A DNA stretch of 64,000 nucleotides from Rhodobacterales bacterium LSUCC0031 (GCA_015689735.1 WVSP01000001.1:918001-982000), one strand, 5' to 3'; positions 1 to 9,185 are shown, counted from the stretch's first letter. Program-made: numbers and translations. The notes: a model not told the origin generated them from the sequence alone.

Positions 1-1
1 T

Positions 2-1057
2 GTCACCGTCATCGACCAAACCGGGCGGTTGTTGTCGAAATCCCTCGACGATCCTGCCTCGATCTTGTCGGATACGCAGTTGCAGCATCGGATGCGGCTG
101 GAAGGTATCTATCGCTCGCGGATCGAAAGCCTCGTGACCCCGATTGTCGGGCCGGGCAATGTCAACGCGCAGGTCAATATCGAGATCGACTTTACCCGCA
201 GTGAGATTACCGAAGAGCGGGTCGATCCAGAAGGAACCGCGCTGCGCAGCGAGCAAAATACACTTGACGTTGCGGCCAATGCCGAAGCACGCGGTGTCCC
301 CGGCGCCACCTCGAACACGGCCCCGACAGAGGCCGAGCTCGCCAACGACTTGGCGTCAACCGCCGGTGGTGGCGCCGCGACCGAGAACCGTTCAAGCAGC
401 GAGTTGCGCAACTACGAGGTCAGCCGCCGGGTCTCGACCACGATGGCGCCCTCGAACCGTATCATCAAGATTGATGCCGCTTTGCTGTTGCGCACCCAGA
501 TGGTGATCGACCCCGAGACAGGGCTTGAGCGCCCGCAAGACATGACGCCCGAGGCGATCGCCGATATCGAGCGGCTGGTCTCAAGCGCAATTGGCCTGAA
601 CCCTGCGCGCGGTGATACGCTGACCGTGACCGCCAAGCCGTTTGTCTCGACCCTGGAAGGCGTATCTGTCGCCTGGTTCCAAACCGATTGGATCGAGGAA
701 CTTGCCAAGCAGATCGTGACAGTGCTGTTGTTGGGGGTGATCACCCTTGGCGTGATCAGACCGCTTCTGAACCGTGTCCTCGTGCCTTCGGGCGGATCGG
801 GAATGGGCCATGGTGGCTTGACCGAGGAAGAAGCCGAAGCGCTGGAGTCTGTGGAAGTGGCCGATGGCGAAACGTTGGAAGATATCAAGGCCAAGCTCAA
901 GCCCAAGAAATCCAACATCTCTTTGGAAATGCTTGATACCGCGAACACCTATGACGACAAAGTCGCTGTTATCCGCATGATTGTGAGTGATGAGGCGGGC
1001 CGTGTGTCCAACGTGTTCAAGCAAATGATGAAAAAAGAACTCGATCAGAAAGCCTGA
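2..1057 (+). CDS. fliF: Flagellar MS-ring protein FliF, C-terminal part (5' end outside window)
   Basis: FliF builds the MS ring in the inner membrane, the base on which rotor and export gate assemble. The frame is open from base 2, so only the last 351 residues are visible. They show a periplasmic ring-building part, a low-complexity Thr/Ala/Ser-rich linker (about 85-125 of the visible part), a second conserved periplasmic part, one hydrophobic helix at about nt 706-770, and a cytoplasmic tail. The last 40 residues (S-L-E-M-L-D through K-Q-M-M) are the helical region that binds FliG. fliG follows after 54 bases, the usual order. Family assignment is firm; the start and fliE lie outside the window. 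Confidence 0.95.
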   Translation, partial: VTVIDQTGRLLSKSLDDPASILSDTQLQHRMRLEGIYRSRIESLVTPIVGPGNVNAQVNIEIDFTRSEITEERVDPEGTALRSEQNTLDVAANAEARGVPGATSNTAPTEAELANDLASTAGGGAATENRSSSELRNYEVSRRVSTTMAPSNRIIKIDAALLLRTQMVIDPETGLERPQDMTPEAIADIERLVSSAIGLNPARGDTLTVTAKPFVSTLEGVSVAWFQTDWIEELAKQIVTVLLLGVITLGVIRPLLNRVLVPSGGSGMGHGGLTEEEAEALESVEVADGETLEDIKAKLKPKKSNISLEMLDTANTYDDKVAVIRMIVSDEAGRVSNVFKQMMKKELDQKA

Positions 1058-1065
1058 CAGCGCAG

Positions 1066-1085
1066 GCCGGCGCAATGACGCCGGC
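1066..1085 (+). other. Perfect 7-bp hairpin between fliF and fliG
   Basis: GCCGGCG (1066-1072) pairs perfectly with CGCCGGC (1079-1085) around a 6-base loop. No T-run follows, so it does not look like a full terminator. It lies nine bases after the fliF stop and ten bases before the fliG ribosome binding site (GGAGGA, about 1097-1102). It may protect the fliF mRNA 3' end or damp read-through into fliG. Function is inference. Confidence 0.5.
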
Positions 1086-1111
1086 GTGCTGAACTCGGAG
1101 GAGTTGTCGCA

Positions 1112-2155
1112 ATGCCCGAAGCCGCCACGACCACCGTCGAAGAAGAGGTTCGTCTTTTTGACACCCTCACGGGGACACAAAAATCGGCTATCTTGATGAT
1201 GCTCTTGGGCGAAGACGAAGCCGCCGAGATCCTAAAGAACCTGACCCCGCGCGAGGTGCAGCACCTTGGGGCGGCGATGTATTCGGTCCAAGGCGTCGAT
1301 CAGGCCACGGTCAATTTCGTGCTCGATGAATTCTTGGCCATCATCAAGCAGCAGACCAGCATCGGGCTTGGGGCTGGTAACTATATTCGCAACGTGCTGA
1401 CCAAGGCGCTGGGCGGCGACAAGGCCCAATCTGTGCTAAGTCGGATCACGCCTGCCTCTTCCGAGCGGCCGATCGATATTCTCGACTGGATGGATGCGCG
1501 CGCGATTGCCGAGTTGATCATCGACGAACATCCCCAGATTGTTGCGCTGATCATCTCGTATCTCGACTACGGCCTCGCCGCCGATGTGCTCGGGCTTTTG
1601 CCACACGAGCTGCAACCCGAGGTCGTGGCCCGTATTGCGACCCTCGAAACCGTTCAGCCCGACGCCGTTCGCGAGCTTGAGCGCGTAATGCAGCTCAAGT
1701 TCAAGGCCAATACGACGCTGCGCGCCTCGCAGATTGGCGGTGTTAAGGCCGCGGCCAAGATCATGAATTTCACGAAGACCGCGATGGAACAGCGGATCAT
1801 GAAGGACATCAAGAAGGTCGATAAGGATCTGATGACCGCGATCCAAGACAATATGTTCGTCTTCGACAACCTCGTGATGTCGGATGATCGGTCGCTTCAG
1901 ACCTTGCTGCGTTCGATCGATACCGATGTGCTGGTTCTGGCCCTCAAGGGCGCGGACGAGGTTCTGCGCGAAAAGCTCTTTGGGTGTATGTCCACCCGTG
2001 CCGCCGCAAATATCAAGGACGAGATGGAGGCGCTTGGCCCCATCCGCCTTACCGAGGTGCAAGAAGCGCAAAAGCAAATCATCGATATCGCACGCAAGAT
2101 GTCGGACGATGGGTCAATCGTTCTGGCCGGGCGTGGCGGCGATGAGATGGTGTAA
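1112..2155 (+). CDS. fliG: Flagellar motor switch protein FliG
   Basis: FliG is the rotor protein that joins FliF to the C ring and carries the charged ridge acted on by the stator. Its 347 residues are close to the family norm. Visible features: an N-terminal FliF-binding domain with A-I-L-M-M-L-L-G-E (about 28-36), the E-H-P-Q motif of the middle domain near residue 140, and a C-terminal charged torque helix region (about 280-320, D-E-V-L-R-E-K-L-F and K-D-E-M-E-A-L-G-P). The ATG has a strong GGAGGA site about ten bases upstream. It lies between fliF and fliH, three bases before fliH, so it is co-transcribed. Confidence 0.96.
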   Translation: MPEAATTTVEEEVRLFDTLTGTQKSAILMMLLGEDEAAEILKNLTPREVQHLGAAMYSVQGVDQATVNFVLDEFLAIIKQQTSIGLGAGNYIRNVLTKALGGDKAQSVLSRITPASSERPIDILDWMDARAIAELIIDEHPQIVALIISYLDYGLAADVLGLLPHELQPEVVARIATLETVQPDAVRELERVMQLKFKANTTLRASQIGGVKAAAKIMNFTKTAMEQRIMKDIKKVDKDLMTAIQDNMFVFDNLVMSDDRSLQTLLRSIDTDVLVLALKGADEVLREKLFGCMSTRAAANIKDEMEALGPIRLTEVQEAQKQIIDIARKMSDDGSIVLAGRGGDEMV

Positions 2156-2158
2156 CCT

Positions 2159-3229
2159 ATGCGCCTGAACCCCAGCAGCCAGGACGACAAGGCCCCGGAA
2201 AACGCACCGCTCGACGAGTCCGAGATCAACCGCTTGATCGCAGCGGCGCGGGCAGAAAGCTATCGTCCCGCACAAACCGCTCCGAACGCCAAGGTCGAGG
2301 TATTTCGTCCCAAAAGCCTGCTGGAACTCGCCCGCATGCGCCGCGATGCCGAAGCGGCCGCAACAGTGTCAGATCCAACAGGCGGCGATGATACATCCCA
2401 AGCGAAGGATGCGGATATGCAAGCCCGCGGGCAGGATGACGCCGCCGCGGGGCAACCGAGCGGTGAACCCGCGCCCGAGGCTAACGCCAATACGCGGCGT
2501 GATGCGAGCCTTCCCCAAGCTGAAACAAGCGCTGCGGCACCACAGGTATCGCAGATGCCGCAAGATGCAGGTCCGTACGGGCAGGCAATGACGCCGCCTC
2601 CACGCGATGAACCCAAAGATGCCCCTGCGCCGGATGTGGGGCAGGCAGTGACGCAAGATCCTCTCTCCGCTGGGTCAACCTCTGGCCATGCCGCCGGCTC
2701 TGCGCATGATCCTCTTGATCCGCAAGCGCGCGAACAAATCCATGCCGAAGGTTTTGCCGCAGGACGCGCCGCAGCCGCGGCAGAGATGGAAACGCGCATG
2801 GCTTCAGCGGTTGAGGCACTCGAGAAAGCGGCGCATGCGCTTTGCCATCCGCCGATTTCCGCGGTTGCGACCCTGCGCGCTGATATTGCCGAAGCTGTCC
2901 TTAAGCTCGCGGCCGAGCGTGCCGGTCTCGAGATCGACACTATGCCCACCGCATTTGTCGAGCGGATCGAATTACTAGCCGAACGGATCCATGGACAGGC
3001 GACACAGGCCGTACTGCGCCTGAACCCCGATGATCATGCAGCCATCGCCGAGGTGATCGAAGGGTCAGACACATTAGCCGTGATGCGTATTGTGACCTCG
3101 GCTGAGCTTTCACGCGGCGATGTCGAACTGATCGTTGATGGTCTGCGGATGTCCGACCGTCTGTTGGGTCAACCGACCCGCCGCAAACGTGCAAATGCGG
3201 CGCAGCAAAAGACCGAAGGCAAAACATGA
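2159..3229 (+). CDS. fliH: Flagellar export ATPase regulator FliH
   Basis: FliH binds the FliI ATPase and tethers it to the C ring and export gate. The 356-residue protein is longer than enterobacterial FliH (about 235). Residues 60-200 are a low-complexity Pro/Ala/Asp/Gln linker, which accounts for the extra length. From about 205 a helical region rich in A-G-R-A-A-A-A-A-E begins, followed by the FliH/YscL-type C-terminal domain (about 225-340, ending R-L-L-G-Q-P-T). It starts three bases after fliG and its stop overlaps the fliI start by four bases (ATGA), indicating translational coupling. Identification rests on position plus the C-terminal pattern. Confidence 0.9.
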   Translation: MRLNPSSQDDKAPENAPLDESEINRLIAAARAESYRPAQTAPNAKVEVFRPKSLLELARMRRDAEAAATVSDPTGGDDTSQAKDADMQARGQDDAAAGQPSGEPAPEANANTRRDASLPQAETSAAAPQVSQMPQDAGPYGQAMTPPPRDEPKDAPAPDVGQAVTQDPLSAGSTSGHAAGSAHDPLDPQAREQIHAEGFAAGRAAAAAEMETRMASAVEALEKAAHALCHPPISAVATLRADIAEAVLKLAAERAGLEIDTMPTAFVERIELLAERIHGQATQAVLRLNPDDHAAIAEVIEGSDTLAVMRIVTSAELSRGDVELIVDGLRMSDRLLGQPTRRKRANAAQQKTEGKT

Positions 3230-4554
3230 ACGCCATCCTTCAGGTCGTGCGTTCCGATCTGGCCGCGTTGTCGGAACGGCGCTTTCTTGTCACCTCTGGC
3301 CGCGTCACCCGTTTTGATGGGCAAATCCTCGAATGTGACGGATTTCCGGTGCTCGTCGGTGCGGTGTGCCAAGTCGAGACCACCGGTCATGACCTTGCCC
3401 AAGCCGAAGTCATCGGCTTTCGGGACGGGCGCAACCTTTTGTTCCTTTACGATTTGGATGCCCGCGTTGAAATCGGCGCACGGGTGACGCCGATCGCGAG
3501 CGATAACCGTATCAAGGTTGGCCCAAATCTCCTTGGGCGCGTGATCGATGCACAGGGCAACCCGCTGGATGCGCTGGGGCCGATCGCGTTGGATGAAAAC
3601 TGGCCACTGATGGGCCGCCCGCTGAACCCGCTTGCCCGTCGCCCCGTCGCCCAGCCCCTTGATGTCGGGGTACGCGTGGTCAACGCGCTCTTGTCGGTCG
3701 GGCGGGGCCAGCGCTTGGGGATCGTTGCAGGTTCGGGTGTCGGCAAATCTGTGCTTTTGTCGATGATGACCCGCTTTTCCGAGGCGGATGTCATCGTCAT
3801 GGCGCTGATCGGTGAGCGTGGTCGCGAAGTGGGTGCGATGGTGGAACAGGTGATGCAAGGCGAGGCGCGCCGCAAGGTTGTCGTTGTTGCCGTGCCTGCC
3901 GACCGTTCGGCGTTGCTGCGCATCAGGGGCGCGCATCGGGCGACTGCGATTGCCGAGTATTTTCGCGCCCAAGGCAAAGAGGTTTTGCTGATCATGGATA
4001 GCTTGACCCGTGTCGCCCATGCGCGCCGCGAGGTCGGCCTTGCTCTTGGTGAGCAACCCACGGCCAAGGGCTATCCGCCATCCGTCGTGTCCTTGATCCC
4101 CGCACTTGTCGAACGCTCTGGCACGGGCTTGCAGGGCGAGGGGTCGATCACCTCGTTCTACACGGTTCTGGCCGATGGCGATGACACGACCAATGATCCC
4201 GTCGTCGATACGGCGCGCGCTATTCTCGATGGTCATATCGTGCTCTCGCGACGTCAGACCCAGCTTGGCATCTATCCGGCGGTCGATATCGCGGCATCTG
4301 TCAGCCGGGTGATGTCGGATATCACGCCCAACCGGCAACAAGCGGCCGCAATCCGCTTTCGTCGCCTCGTATCGCTTTATCTCGAAAATCGCGACCTGAT
4401 GTTGATGGGCGGTTATCAGGCTGGTCAAGACCCCGAGCTTGACCATGCTGTCGCGCTTTGGCCCAAGCTGACAGCTTTCATCAAGCAGGCACCCAATGAA
4501 CCGGCCAGTTTTGACGAGAGCCAAAAGGCGCTTATCGCCTTGATGGGGGAGTGA
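3226..4554 (+). CDS. fliI: Flagellum-specific ATPase FliI
   Basis: FliI is the F1-beta-like ATPase that energises unloading of flagellar export substrates at the type III gate. The 442 residues match the family length. Motifs: Walker A A-G-S-G-V-G-K-S near 168-176, the G-E-R-G-R-E-V block typical of FliI/YscN near 200, Walker B V-L-L-I-M-D-S-L-T-R near 250, and the G-Y-P-P-S-V-V-S-L-I-P-A-L-V-E-R block just after. The start codon overlaps the fliH stop. fliJ, encoding its stalk-like partner, begins eight bases downstream. Confidence 0.98.
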   Translation: MNAILQVVRSDLAALSERRFLVTSGRVTRFDGQILECDGFPVLVGAVCQVETTGHDLAQAEVIGFRDGRNLLFLYDLDARVEIGARVTPIASDNRIKVGPNLLGRVIDAQGNPLDALGPIALDENWPLMGRPLNPLARRPVAQPLDVGVRVVNALLSVGRGQRLGIVAGSGVGKSVLLSMMTRFSEADVIVMALIGERGREVGAMVEQVMQGEARRKVVVVAVPADRSALLRIRGAHRATAIAEYFRAQGKEVLLIMDSLTRVAHARREVGLALGEQPTAKGYPPSVVSLIPALVERSGTGLQGEGSITSFYTVLADGDDTTNDPVVDTARAILDGHIVLSRRQTQLGIYPAVDIAASVSRVMSDITPNRQQAAAIRFRRLVSLYLENRDLMLMGGYQAGQDPELDHAVALWPKLTAFIKQAPNEPASFDESQKALIALMGE

Positions 4555-4561
4555 GCCCCCT

Positions 4562-4981
4562 ATGTCGCGCAACGAGCGCCTGATCGATCTGTTAAAACTA
4601 CGCGAGGCGATGCGCGCCCGGCGGCAGGCACATGCCGTTGGGGAATTGGCAAACGAGATTGATCGCGCCAAGACCATGCAGGATAAATTGCGCGGTCTGA
4701 TCAAGGCCAACACGCCGCTTGACGAACCCATGACACCTTTCGCGCTTCGATCGCGGGCTTGGTATGGGCGTCAGATGCAAGAACAGCATGACCTTCTGGA
4801 GAACCGCAGCAGTTTTCTTGAGGCGGAGATCGTGCAAGCGCGCAAGGTTCTGATGCGCCACAAAAACCGCGAAAACATTCTCGAACAGCGCCGTGTCGCG
4901 GTCAAGCAAGCCGAGGTCGAAGATCGCGAGGCGCTGGCCGAGCGTCAAATGCCCCCATCCGGCCCAAAGCCCAAGCGCTAG
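4562..4981 (+). CDS. fliJ: Flagellar export protein FliJ
   Basis: FliJ is the small coiled-coil protein that sits in the FliI hexamer like the gamma subunit of F1. This 139-residue protein is almost all predicted helix, rich in Arg, Glu, Gln and Lys, with heptad-like spacing from about 5-60 and 75-130. A short Pro/Lys tail closes it. Sequence conservation in FliJ is poor; the assignment rests on size, coiled-coil character and position directly after fliI. It ends 20 bases before a sigma-54 site that starts the next transcription unit. Confidence 0.85.
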   Translation: MSRNERLIDLLKLREAMRARRQAHAVGELANEIDRAKTMQDKLRGLIKANTPLDEPMTPFALRSRAWYGRQMQEQHDLLENRSSFLEAEIVQARKVLMRHKNRENILEQRRVAVKQAEVEDREALAERQMPPSGPKPKR

Positions 4982-5001
4982 GATCCAGTCGAGATGCAGC
5001 T

Positions 5002-5017
5002 TGGCACTTTTCTTGCA
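5002..5017 (+). promoter_or_regulatory. Sigma-54 promoter upstream of fliK
   Basis: TGGCAC-TTTTC-TTGCA matches the -24/-12 consensus perfectly, with GG at 5003-5004, GC at 5015-5016 and exactly ten bases between. It lies 61 bases before the fliK ATG and just after the fliJ stop, so it probably starts a fliKLMN transcript separate from the fliF-J unit. Confidence 0.85.
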
Positions 5018-5077
5018 GATGTTCTGTCGGATTTGGGCGCCTGCGCCGCAAAATGACGAACGGGGTTGAGCCTGACC

Positions 5078-6802
5078 ATGAAAGCCATTGCCGCCACGAC
5101 CGAGGCAAAGCCTGTTGAGCCGGGCCTTTCCCCGCGCGCCGAACGTGGCGTTGCAGGGTTCGGCTTTGACCAGCTTTTTGCTCTGACAGGTTTGGATTTT
5201 CCCGAAGCGGTGATCACGCAAGGCGAGGATGGAACGCAAATCCAGACCGAGGATCGGATTGCCGCCGATTTCTCGGTGCTCGCGCTCATCGAGGCGGGGC
5301 GCAGCCAATTGGGGCTGAGCCCTTTGGATGGGCAAGTGCCGGATGTGATGGTCGCAGATGCCGATCAGCCGCAACCACAGCCAATTCCGGGCGAGGTCGT
5401 GCCGATTGTGTTCGCTGGCAGCACTGATGCAGCGCTCATGCCATGGTTGGCACCGGTCGGCCCCGAGATCTTGGCAACCGATGCTGGTGATCCGACGAAG
5501 CTTGGCCCGGTCTCGATTGATCCGGCCATGGTGCAAAACATCAGGGTTGCCATGTCGGAACCCATCGCGGAAACGCCGCTTGAGGTACAAATTACGGCCG
5601 ATGCAGCGCGCGACCTGCCAGGCCTTACAGGGCAGGCGGCCCTCCTACCGGGCGAAACGGGGCAGGACGCGCTCTTGCCTGACATTGCGCTTGCGGCGCA
5701 TCTGACGGCCAAATCGCCAATCCATTCTGTCGAGGCCCGCCAACAGGCCAGCCTAACCCAAGCGCCGCAGATTGACCCGGTGCTGCCGGCGGATACACTG
5801 CCCGCTGATCTGAAAACTCTGCCGCAGCAGTCTGAGGTCATCGCGCAGGGGATGGATGGTGCCTCAAAACGGGCAGAGCGCGGCCCCGATCTTGGTGCGT
5901 CCTCCCTCCATAAGCCGGGAGAGGATGTGGCGACAGCGCCGGAGGCCCGCTCACCACTGCCACAAAAACCCCTTTTGCCAATAGGGCCAACCTTGATCCA
6001 AGACAGCGCCTTGCTTGCGCCACTGGTTAGATCCGGCAAGCAAGAGGGGTCGCGGCCCGCTGACACGGGTGATGATTGCCTTGATCTTGCAACTGCATCG
6101 ACACGCGTGGTGTCGGCCTTGGCGGGTATGCCCGCAAAACAGGGTAAATCCGGCGGGCCAGACGGGCCGATATCGGAAAAATCTGCCGCACTTTTTGCGG
6201 CCGAGGCAGCAAGCCGCGCAGAGAGCGTCCAGCCAGATATGATCCAAGCTGCGACTGAGCGGGCCGAGGTTTTCTCATCTGCCAGCGCTGGGGCGCGCGC
6301 CCCTGTCGTGAGCACGCCGACGCTTGCACCCTTGCCGGCGGCCTTGCCGTTTTCGGCGACACTCAATATGCGGCAGGCGGATTGGGGCAAACAGTTGGTT
6401 GGTCATATCGAGCGGATGGTTGCCTCCGGGTCGCAGCGCATCGAATTGTCACTCAGGCCCAAGAACTTGGGCGAGATCCAAGTCTTGATCGGGATGCGCG
6501 GCGAACAGACCACGGTGCAGATCATGACCGAAACAGCCGCCGCAGCGCGTTTGCTGCATGGTGGCGAAGACCGTCTCGCCCAGATACTTGATCAATCGGG
6601 CTACCGCCTGTCGGGCTTCTCGGCGCAAGAACATGGATCGGGCGCCCAAGGTGGGCAGCAGGGTCAACACGGACACTCCTCGCCACGCCGCAATCGACCA
6701 CTGGCTGAGGCCGCGCAGCGCGAGGAAACTTCCGAAGCGGTCGCTACAAGTATATATCAAGCAGGCCGGAACCATGGTTCCGGCATCAATATGCTTGCCT
6801 AA
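5078..6802 (+). CDS. fliK: Flagellar hook-length control protein FliK
   Basis: FliK is secreted during hook growth and switches the export gate from hook to filament substrates. The 574-residue protein has a long Pro/Ala/Gln/Asp-rich, poorly conserved ruler region and a compact C-terminal hook-length-control domain at about 425-530 (R-I-E-L-S-L-R-P-K-N-L-G-E-I-Q-V-L-I). That L-x-P-x-x-L-G-x-I/V pattern is the family hallmark. The ATG at 5078 was preferred to an in-frame TTG at 5066 because GGGG at 5062-5065 is spaced for the ATG. fliL follows closely. The ruler is long, which may matter because the hook protein here is also very large. Confidence 0.92.
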   Translation: MKAIAATTEAKPVEPGLSPRAERGVAGFGFDQLFALTGLDFPEAVITQGEDGTQIQTEDRIAADFSVLALIEAGRSQLGLSPLDGQVPDVMVADADQPQPQPIPGEVVPIVFAGSTDAALMPWLAPVGPEILATDAGDPTKLGPVSIDPAMVQNIRVAMSEPIAETPLEVQITADAARDLPGLTGQAALLPGETGQDALLPDIALAAHLTAKSPIHSVEARQQASLTQAPQIDPVLPADTLPADLKTLPQQSEVIAQGMDGASKRAERGPDLGASSLHKPGEDVATAPEARSPLPQKPLLPIGPTLIQDSALLAPLVRSGKQEGSRPADTGDDCLDLATASTRVVSALAGMPAKQGKSGGPDGPISEKSAALFAAEAASRAESVQPDMIQAATERAEVFSSASAGARAPVVSTPTLAPLPAALPFSATLNMRQADWGKQLVGHIERMVASGSQRIELSLRPKNLGEIQVLIGMRGEQTTVQIMTETAAAARLLHGGEDRLAQILDQSGYRLSGFSAQEHGSGAQGGQQGQHGHSSPRRNRPLAEAAQREETSEAVATSIYQAGRNHGSGINMLA

Positions 6803-6817
6803 TTGAGGAACAAAGAC

Positions 6818-7405
6818 ATGTCCGATCAGAGCACGCCTGATGCCAAACCAAAGCGGGGTATTCTCAAGATCCTGCTGTTCGTTGTTGGTGGCCTTGTCCT
6901 TGTCGGCATCGGCCTTGGCGCCGGTTTCTTCTTGTTTGGGCAAAACACCACGCCCTCGGAAGAAATCGACATGATCATCGAGCGTAAGCTGCAAGAGGCA
7001 GGGCAACTTCCTCCGCCCGAAGATGCAGAAGGCGAAGAAGACGCAGGTCCGACGCGCATGGCAAAGCCGGTGGAAGGGACCGAGACTTTCATCACCAGCT
7101 ATTACGAATTCCCAGGCAATTTCACGACGAACCTGCGCGGGTCACGCAAATTCTTGCAAGTCGCGATCGGCGTGTCGACCCAGTATGACGAAACGGTCAT
7201 TCGCAATGTCGAAACCCATCAACTCGCCTTGCGCTCAGAAGTGCTTGGCGTGATCAGCGAATTCACCGAGGAAGACGTCCAAGGCAAGGAAGGGCGCGAT
7301 GCGATCGCGGCACGCATGCGCGATGCGATCAATGTCAGGCTTGAGCAGCTCGAAGGCTTTGGCGGCATCGAAGGTGTTCATTTCACATCATTCATTCTTC
7401 AGTAA
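6818..7405 (+). CDS. fliL: Flagellar basal body protein FliL
   Basis: FliL is an inner-membrane protein that surrounds the stator and supports torque; in R. sphaeroides it is required for swimming. This 195-residue copy has a short cytoplasmic N-terminus, one transmembrane helix at about 16-42, an acidic linker, and a periplasmic domain ending in the characteristic V-H-F-T-S-F-I-L-Q. The ATG at 6818 has GAGGAA (6805-6810) at good spacing, better than the in-frame TTG at 6803. It sits between fliK and fliM. A second protein with a FliL-like periplasmic domain is at 19035-19598. Confidence 0.95.
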   Translation: MSDQSTPDAKPKRGILKILLFVVGGLVLVGIGLGAGFFLFGQNTTPSEEIDMIIERKLQEAGQLPPPEDAEGEEDAGPTRMAKPVEGTETFITSYYEFPGNFTTNLRGSRKFLQVAIGVSTQYDETVIRNVETHQLALRSEVLGVISEFTEEDVQGKEGRDAIAARMRDAINVRLEQLEGFGGIEGVHFTSFILQ

Positions 7406-7423
7406 TTCGATCGGGACCAAGGC

Positions 7424-8413
7424 ATGGTATCCTCTCGCAAACTCAGCAACGAAGAAGTTGAGGCTCTGATCGAGGGTTTGAGCAGCTCTTCGGGCGCCTC
7501 AGATGGCATCTTCATGGACGGCGAGGCGTCCGGAGTGAAGCCGTTTACTTTTGGCTCCGATGATCTGTCCCTGTTGGGCGATTACTATGCGCTCAGAATG
7601 ATCAACGAGCGCTTTAGCCGCTTTGCCCGTTCGGTCTTCTTGCCCATGCTGCGGGTGCAGCCGCGCATCTCGTCTTTTCCGCCCGAGGTCAAAACCTTTG
7701 ACGATTACAGCGCGGCCTCCGAGACCTTCGTCAGCTTGACCAACAGCCGGATGGAAGAGTTGCGTGGCAACCAATTATTGGTCGTGCCGCCTAGCTTTAT
7801 TTCGCTCCTGACAAACTCCTATTACGGCGGCACAGTTGTGCGTCCGCTAAAAAAGGCGCAGGGCGAATTCACCGCGACCGAGCAGCGCGTCATCGAGATT
7901 GTCACCGAGGGTTTGAACCAAGCGTTGCAGATGGCCTGGCGCGATCTAACGCCTGTCACTTTCTCCATTCAAGGCCGCGAGGAGAATATGCAGTTCGCCT
8001 CCTTTGTCGATGGTGGCGAGACGGTGATCATTTGCTCTTTCGTGGTGCAATTGCCGAAAACCGAGCCTGCCACCTTTGACATCATCTATCCGCTGCAAAC
8101 GCTCAAACCCATCGCCTCGCAGCTGCGCTCTCGGGTGCAGTCTGATTATGTCGATGATGACCTGTCGTGGCGTCAACGACTTGAGCGGGCGATTTTGAAC
8201 ATCCCCTTGACCGTGACGGGGCGCCTCGCGCAGCCGACAACCGCGCTTCACAACTTGATCCACCTCCAGCCGGGCGACACCTTCCCGATGCAGTTGCATG
8301 ACGGAATTCAGGTCTTGGTGGAAGGGCGGCCTATGTTCAGTGCCGAAATCGGCCAAGTCGGGCCACAAGCGGCGCTGCATCTGACGCGCCGCATCCAAGA
8401 AAACGAAGATTGA
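7424..8413 (+). CDS. fliM: Flagellar motor switch protein FliM
   Basis: FliM forms the wall of the C ring and receives phospho-CheY. The 329 residues are the expected length. The N-terminus has L-S-N-E-E-V-E-A-L-I (about 6-15), the CheY-binding helix. The middle CheC-like domain follows with the F-S-R-F-A-R-S block near 63-69, and the C-terminal SPOA domain covers about 250-325. It is co-directional with fliL and fliN, with gaps under 20 bases. Confidence 0.97.
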   Translation: MVSSRKLSNEEVEALIEGLSSSSGASDGIFMDGEASGVKPFTFGSDDLSLLGDYYALRMINERFSRFARSVFLPMLRVQPRISSFPPEVKTFDDYSAASETFVSLTNSRMEELRGNQLLVVPPSFISLLTNSYYGGTVVRPLKKAQGEFTATEQRVIEIVTEGLNQALQMAWRDLTPVTFSIQGREENMQFASFVDGGETVIICSFVVQLPKTEPATFDIIYPLQTLKPIASQLRSRVQSDYVDDDLSWRQRLERAILNIPLTVTGRLAQPTTALHNLIHLQPGDTFPMQLHDGIQVLVEGRPMFSAEIGQVGPQAALHLTRRIQENED

Positions 8414-8431
8414 CCCCGAGGAAAACGAAGC

Positions 8432-8749
8432 ATGGCCGACAATCAAGACAGCAAGGCACCGCAAGCCGAAGCGCGTGGCGAACGCGCCAGTATCGAAAAC
8501 CTTCGTGTGCTTGAAAACATCGAAGTGCGCATGACCGTCGAGGTGGGGCGCACCGAAATCACCATTCGCGATCTCTTGCGACTGAACGAAGGCTCGGTCG
8601 TTGAACTTGATCGGCTGGCCGGTGACCCGCTCGATATCTTGATCAATGGCACCATGATCGCCAAGGGCGAGGTGGTGATGGTCGGGGAGCGTTTCGGCGT
8701 GCGTTTCGGTGAAATTGTCGATCTCGAAAAACGCGTGCAGGGATTGTAA
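8432..8749 (+). CDS. fliN: Flagellar motor switch protein FliN
   Basis: FliN forms the base of the C ring and helps dock export cargo. The 105-residue protein is essentially one SPOA domain (about 28-102) with V-R-M-T-V-E-V-G-R-T-E-I-T-I-R-D-L-L, L-D-R-L-A-G-D-P-L-D-I-L-I-N-G and a terminal G-V-R-F-G-E-I-V block, all standard for FliN. A charged Gln/Ala-rich N-terminus precedes it. It ends the fliKLMN run; a 151-base gap with a sigma-54 site separates it from fliO. Confidence 0.97.
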   Translation: MADNQDSKAPQAEARGERASIENLRVLENIEVRMTVEVGRTEITIRDLLRLNEGSVVELDRLAGDPLDILINGTMIAKGEVVMVGERFGVRFGEIVDLEKRVQGL

Positions 8750-8853
8750 GTTTGTCGGCTTCTTGACGCCGGTGTCGCATGACGATGGCGCGTGCATAAT
8801 TTAATTTAGGTTTTGCAAAGCGTTAAAGCCTCTCTTTTCTTTGTCTTCCGGGT

Positions 8854-8869
8854 TGGCACGGCATTTGCC
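8854..8869 (+). promoter_or_regulatory. Sigma-54 promoter upstream of fliO
   Basis: TGGCAC-GGCAT-TTGCC has GG at 8855-8856 and GC at 8867-8868 with ten bases between. It is the only strong promoter-like element in the 151-base fliN-fliO gap and lies 31 bases before the fliO ATG. It should drive fliOPQR-flhB and possibly the small genes after flhB. Confidence 0.85.
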
Positions 8870-8900
8870 TTGTCAGTCTGTCGGCAGATGAGGAAGCGGC

Positions 8901-9185
8901 ATGGCAGAAGTTGGCGTCACGCAGGTGATCGTGGTCGTGGGGTTTCTCGCGATGTTAATCGCGGTGCAAATCCTGTTGCGCAGAAATGCCCAAGGCATCG
9001 GCAACCGGCTAGGGCGCGGGCGCGAGGTACGTTTGATCGAAGTGACGCCGCTTGGACCTAATGATCGGCTATGCCTGATCGAGGCCGATGGCCAACGGAT
9101 CTTGGTCTTGACGGGGCGGCATGGGGCAGGGGCGTTCTTGCCGCTTGGCCAAACAGCCGCCGACACGCCCAAGGTCCAGCCATGA
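8901..9185 (+). CDS. fliO: Flagellar export component FliO
   Basis: FliO is a small membrane protein that helps assemble the FliP ring of the export gate. The 94-residue product has one N-terminal transmembrane helix (about 6-26) followed by a basic cytoplasmic domain with V-R-L-I-E-V-T-P-L-G and an I-L-V-L-T-G segment, typical of FliO. GAGGAA precedes the ATG. Its stop overlaps the fliP start (ATGA). The family is variable in sequence; position before fliP settles the call. Confidence 0.88.
   Translation: MAEVGVTQVIVVVGFLAMLIAVQILLRRNAQGIGNRLGRGREVRLIEVTPLGPNDRLCLIEADGQRILVLTGRHGAGAFLPLGQTAADTPKVQP

Noticed and set aside
3169-4731. 520-codon open frame antisense to fliI
   Set aside because: High-GC shadow of a certain gene; no family pattern. 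The same applies to long frames at 5365-6390 (-), 22112-25367 (+) and 60919-62598 (-).
4994-5056. 20-codon ORF between fliJ and fliK
   Set aside because: It overlaps a perfect sigma-54 promoter (5002-5017) and lacks a good ribosome binding site.
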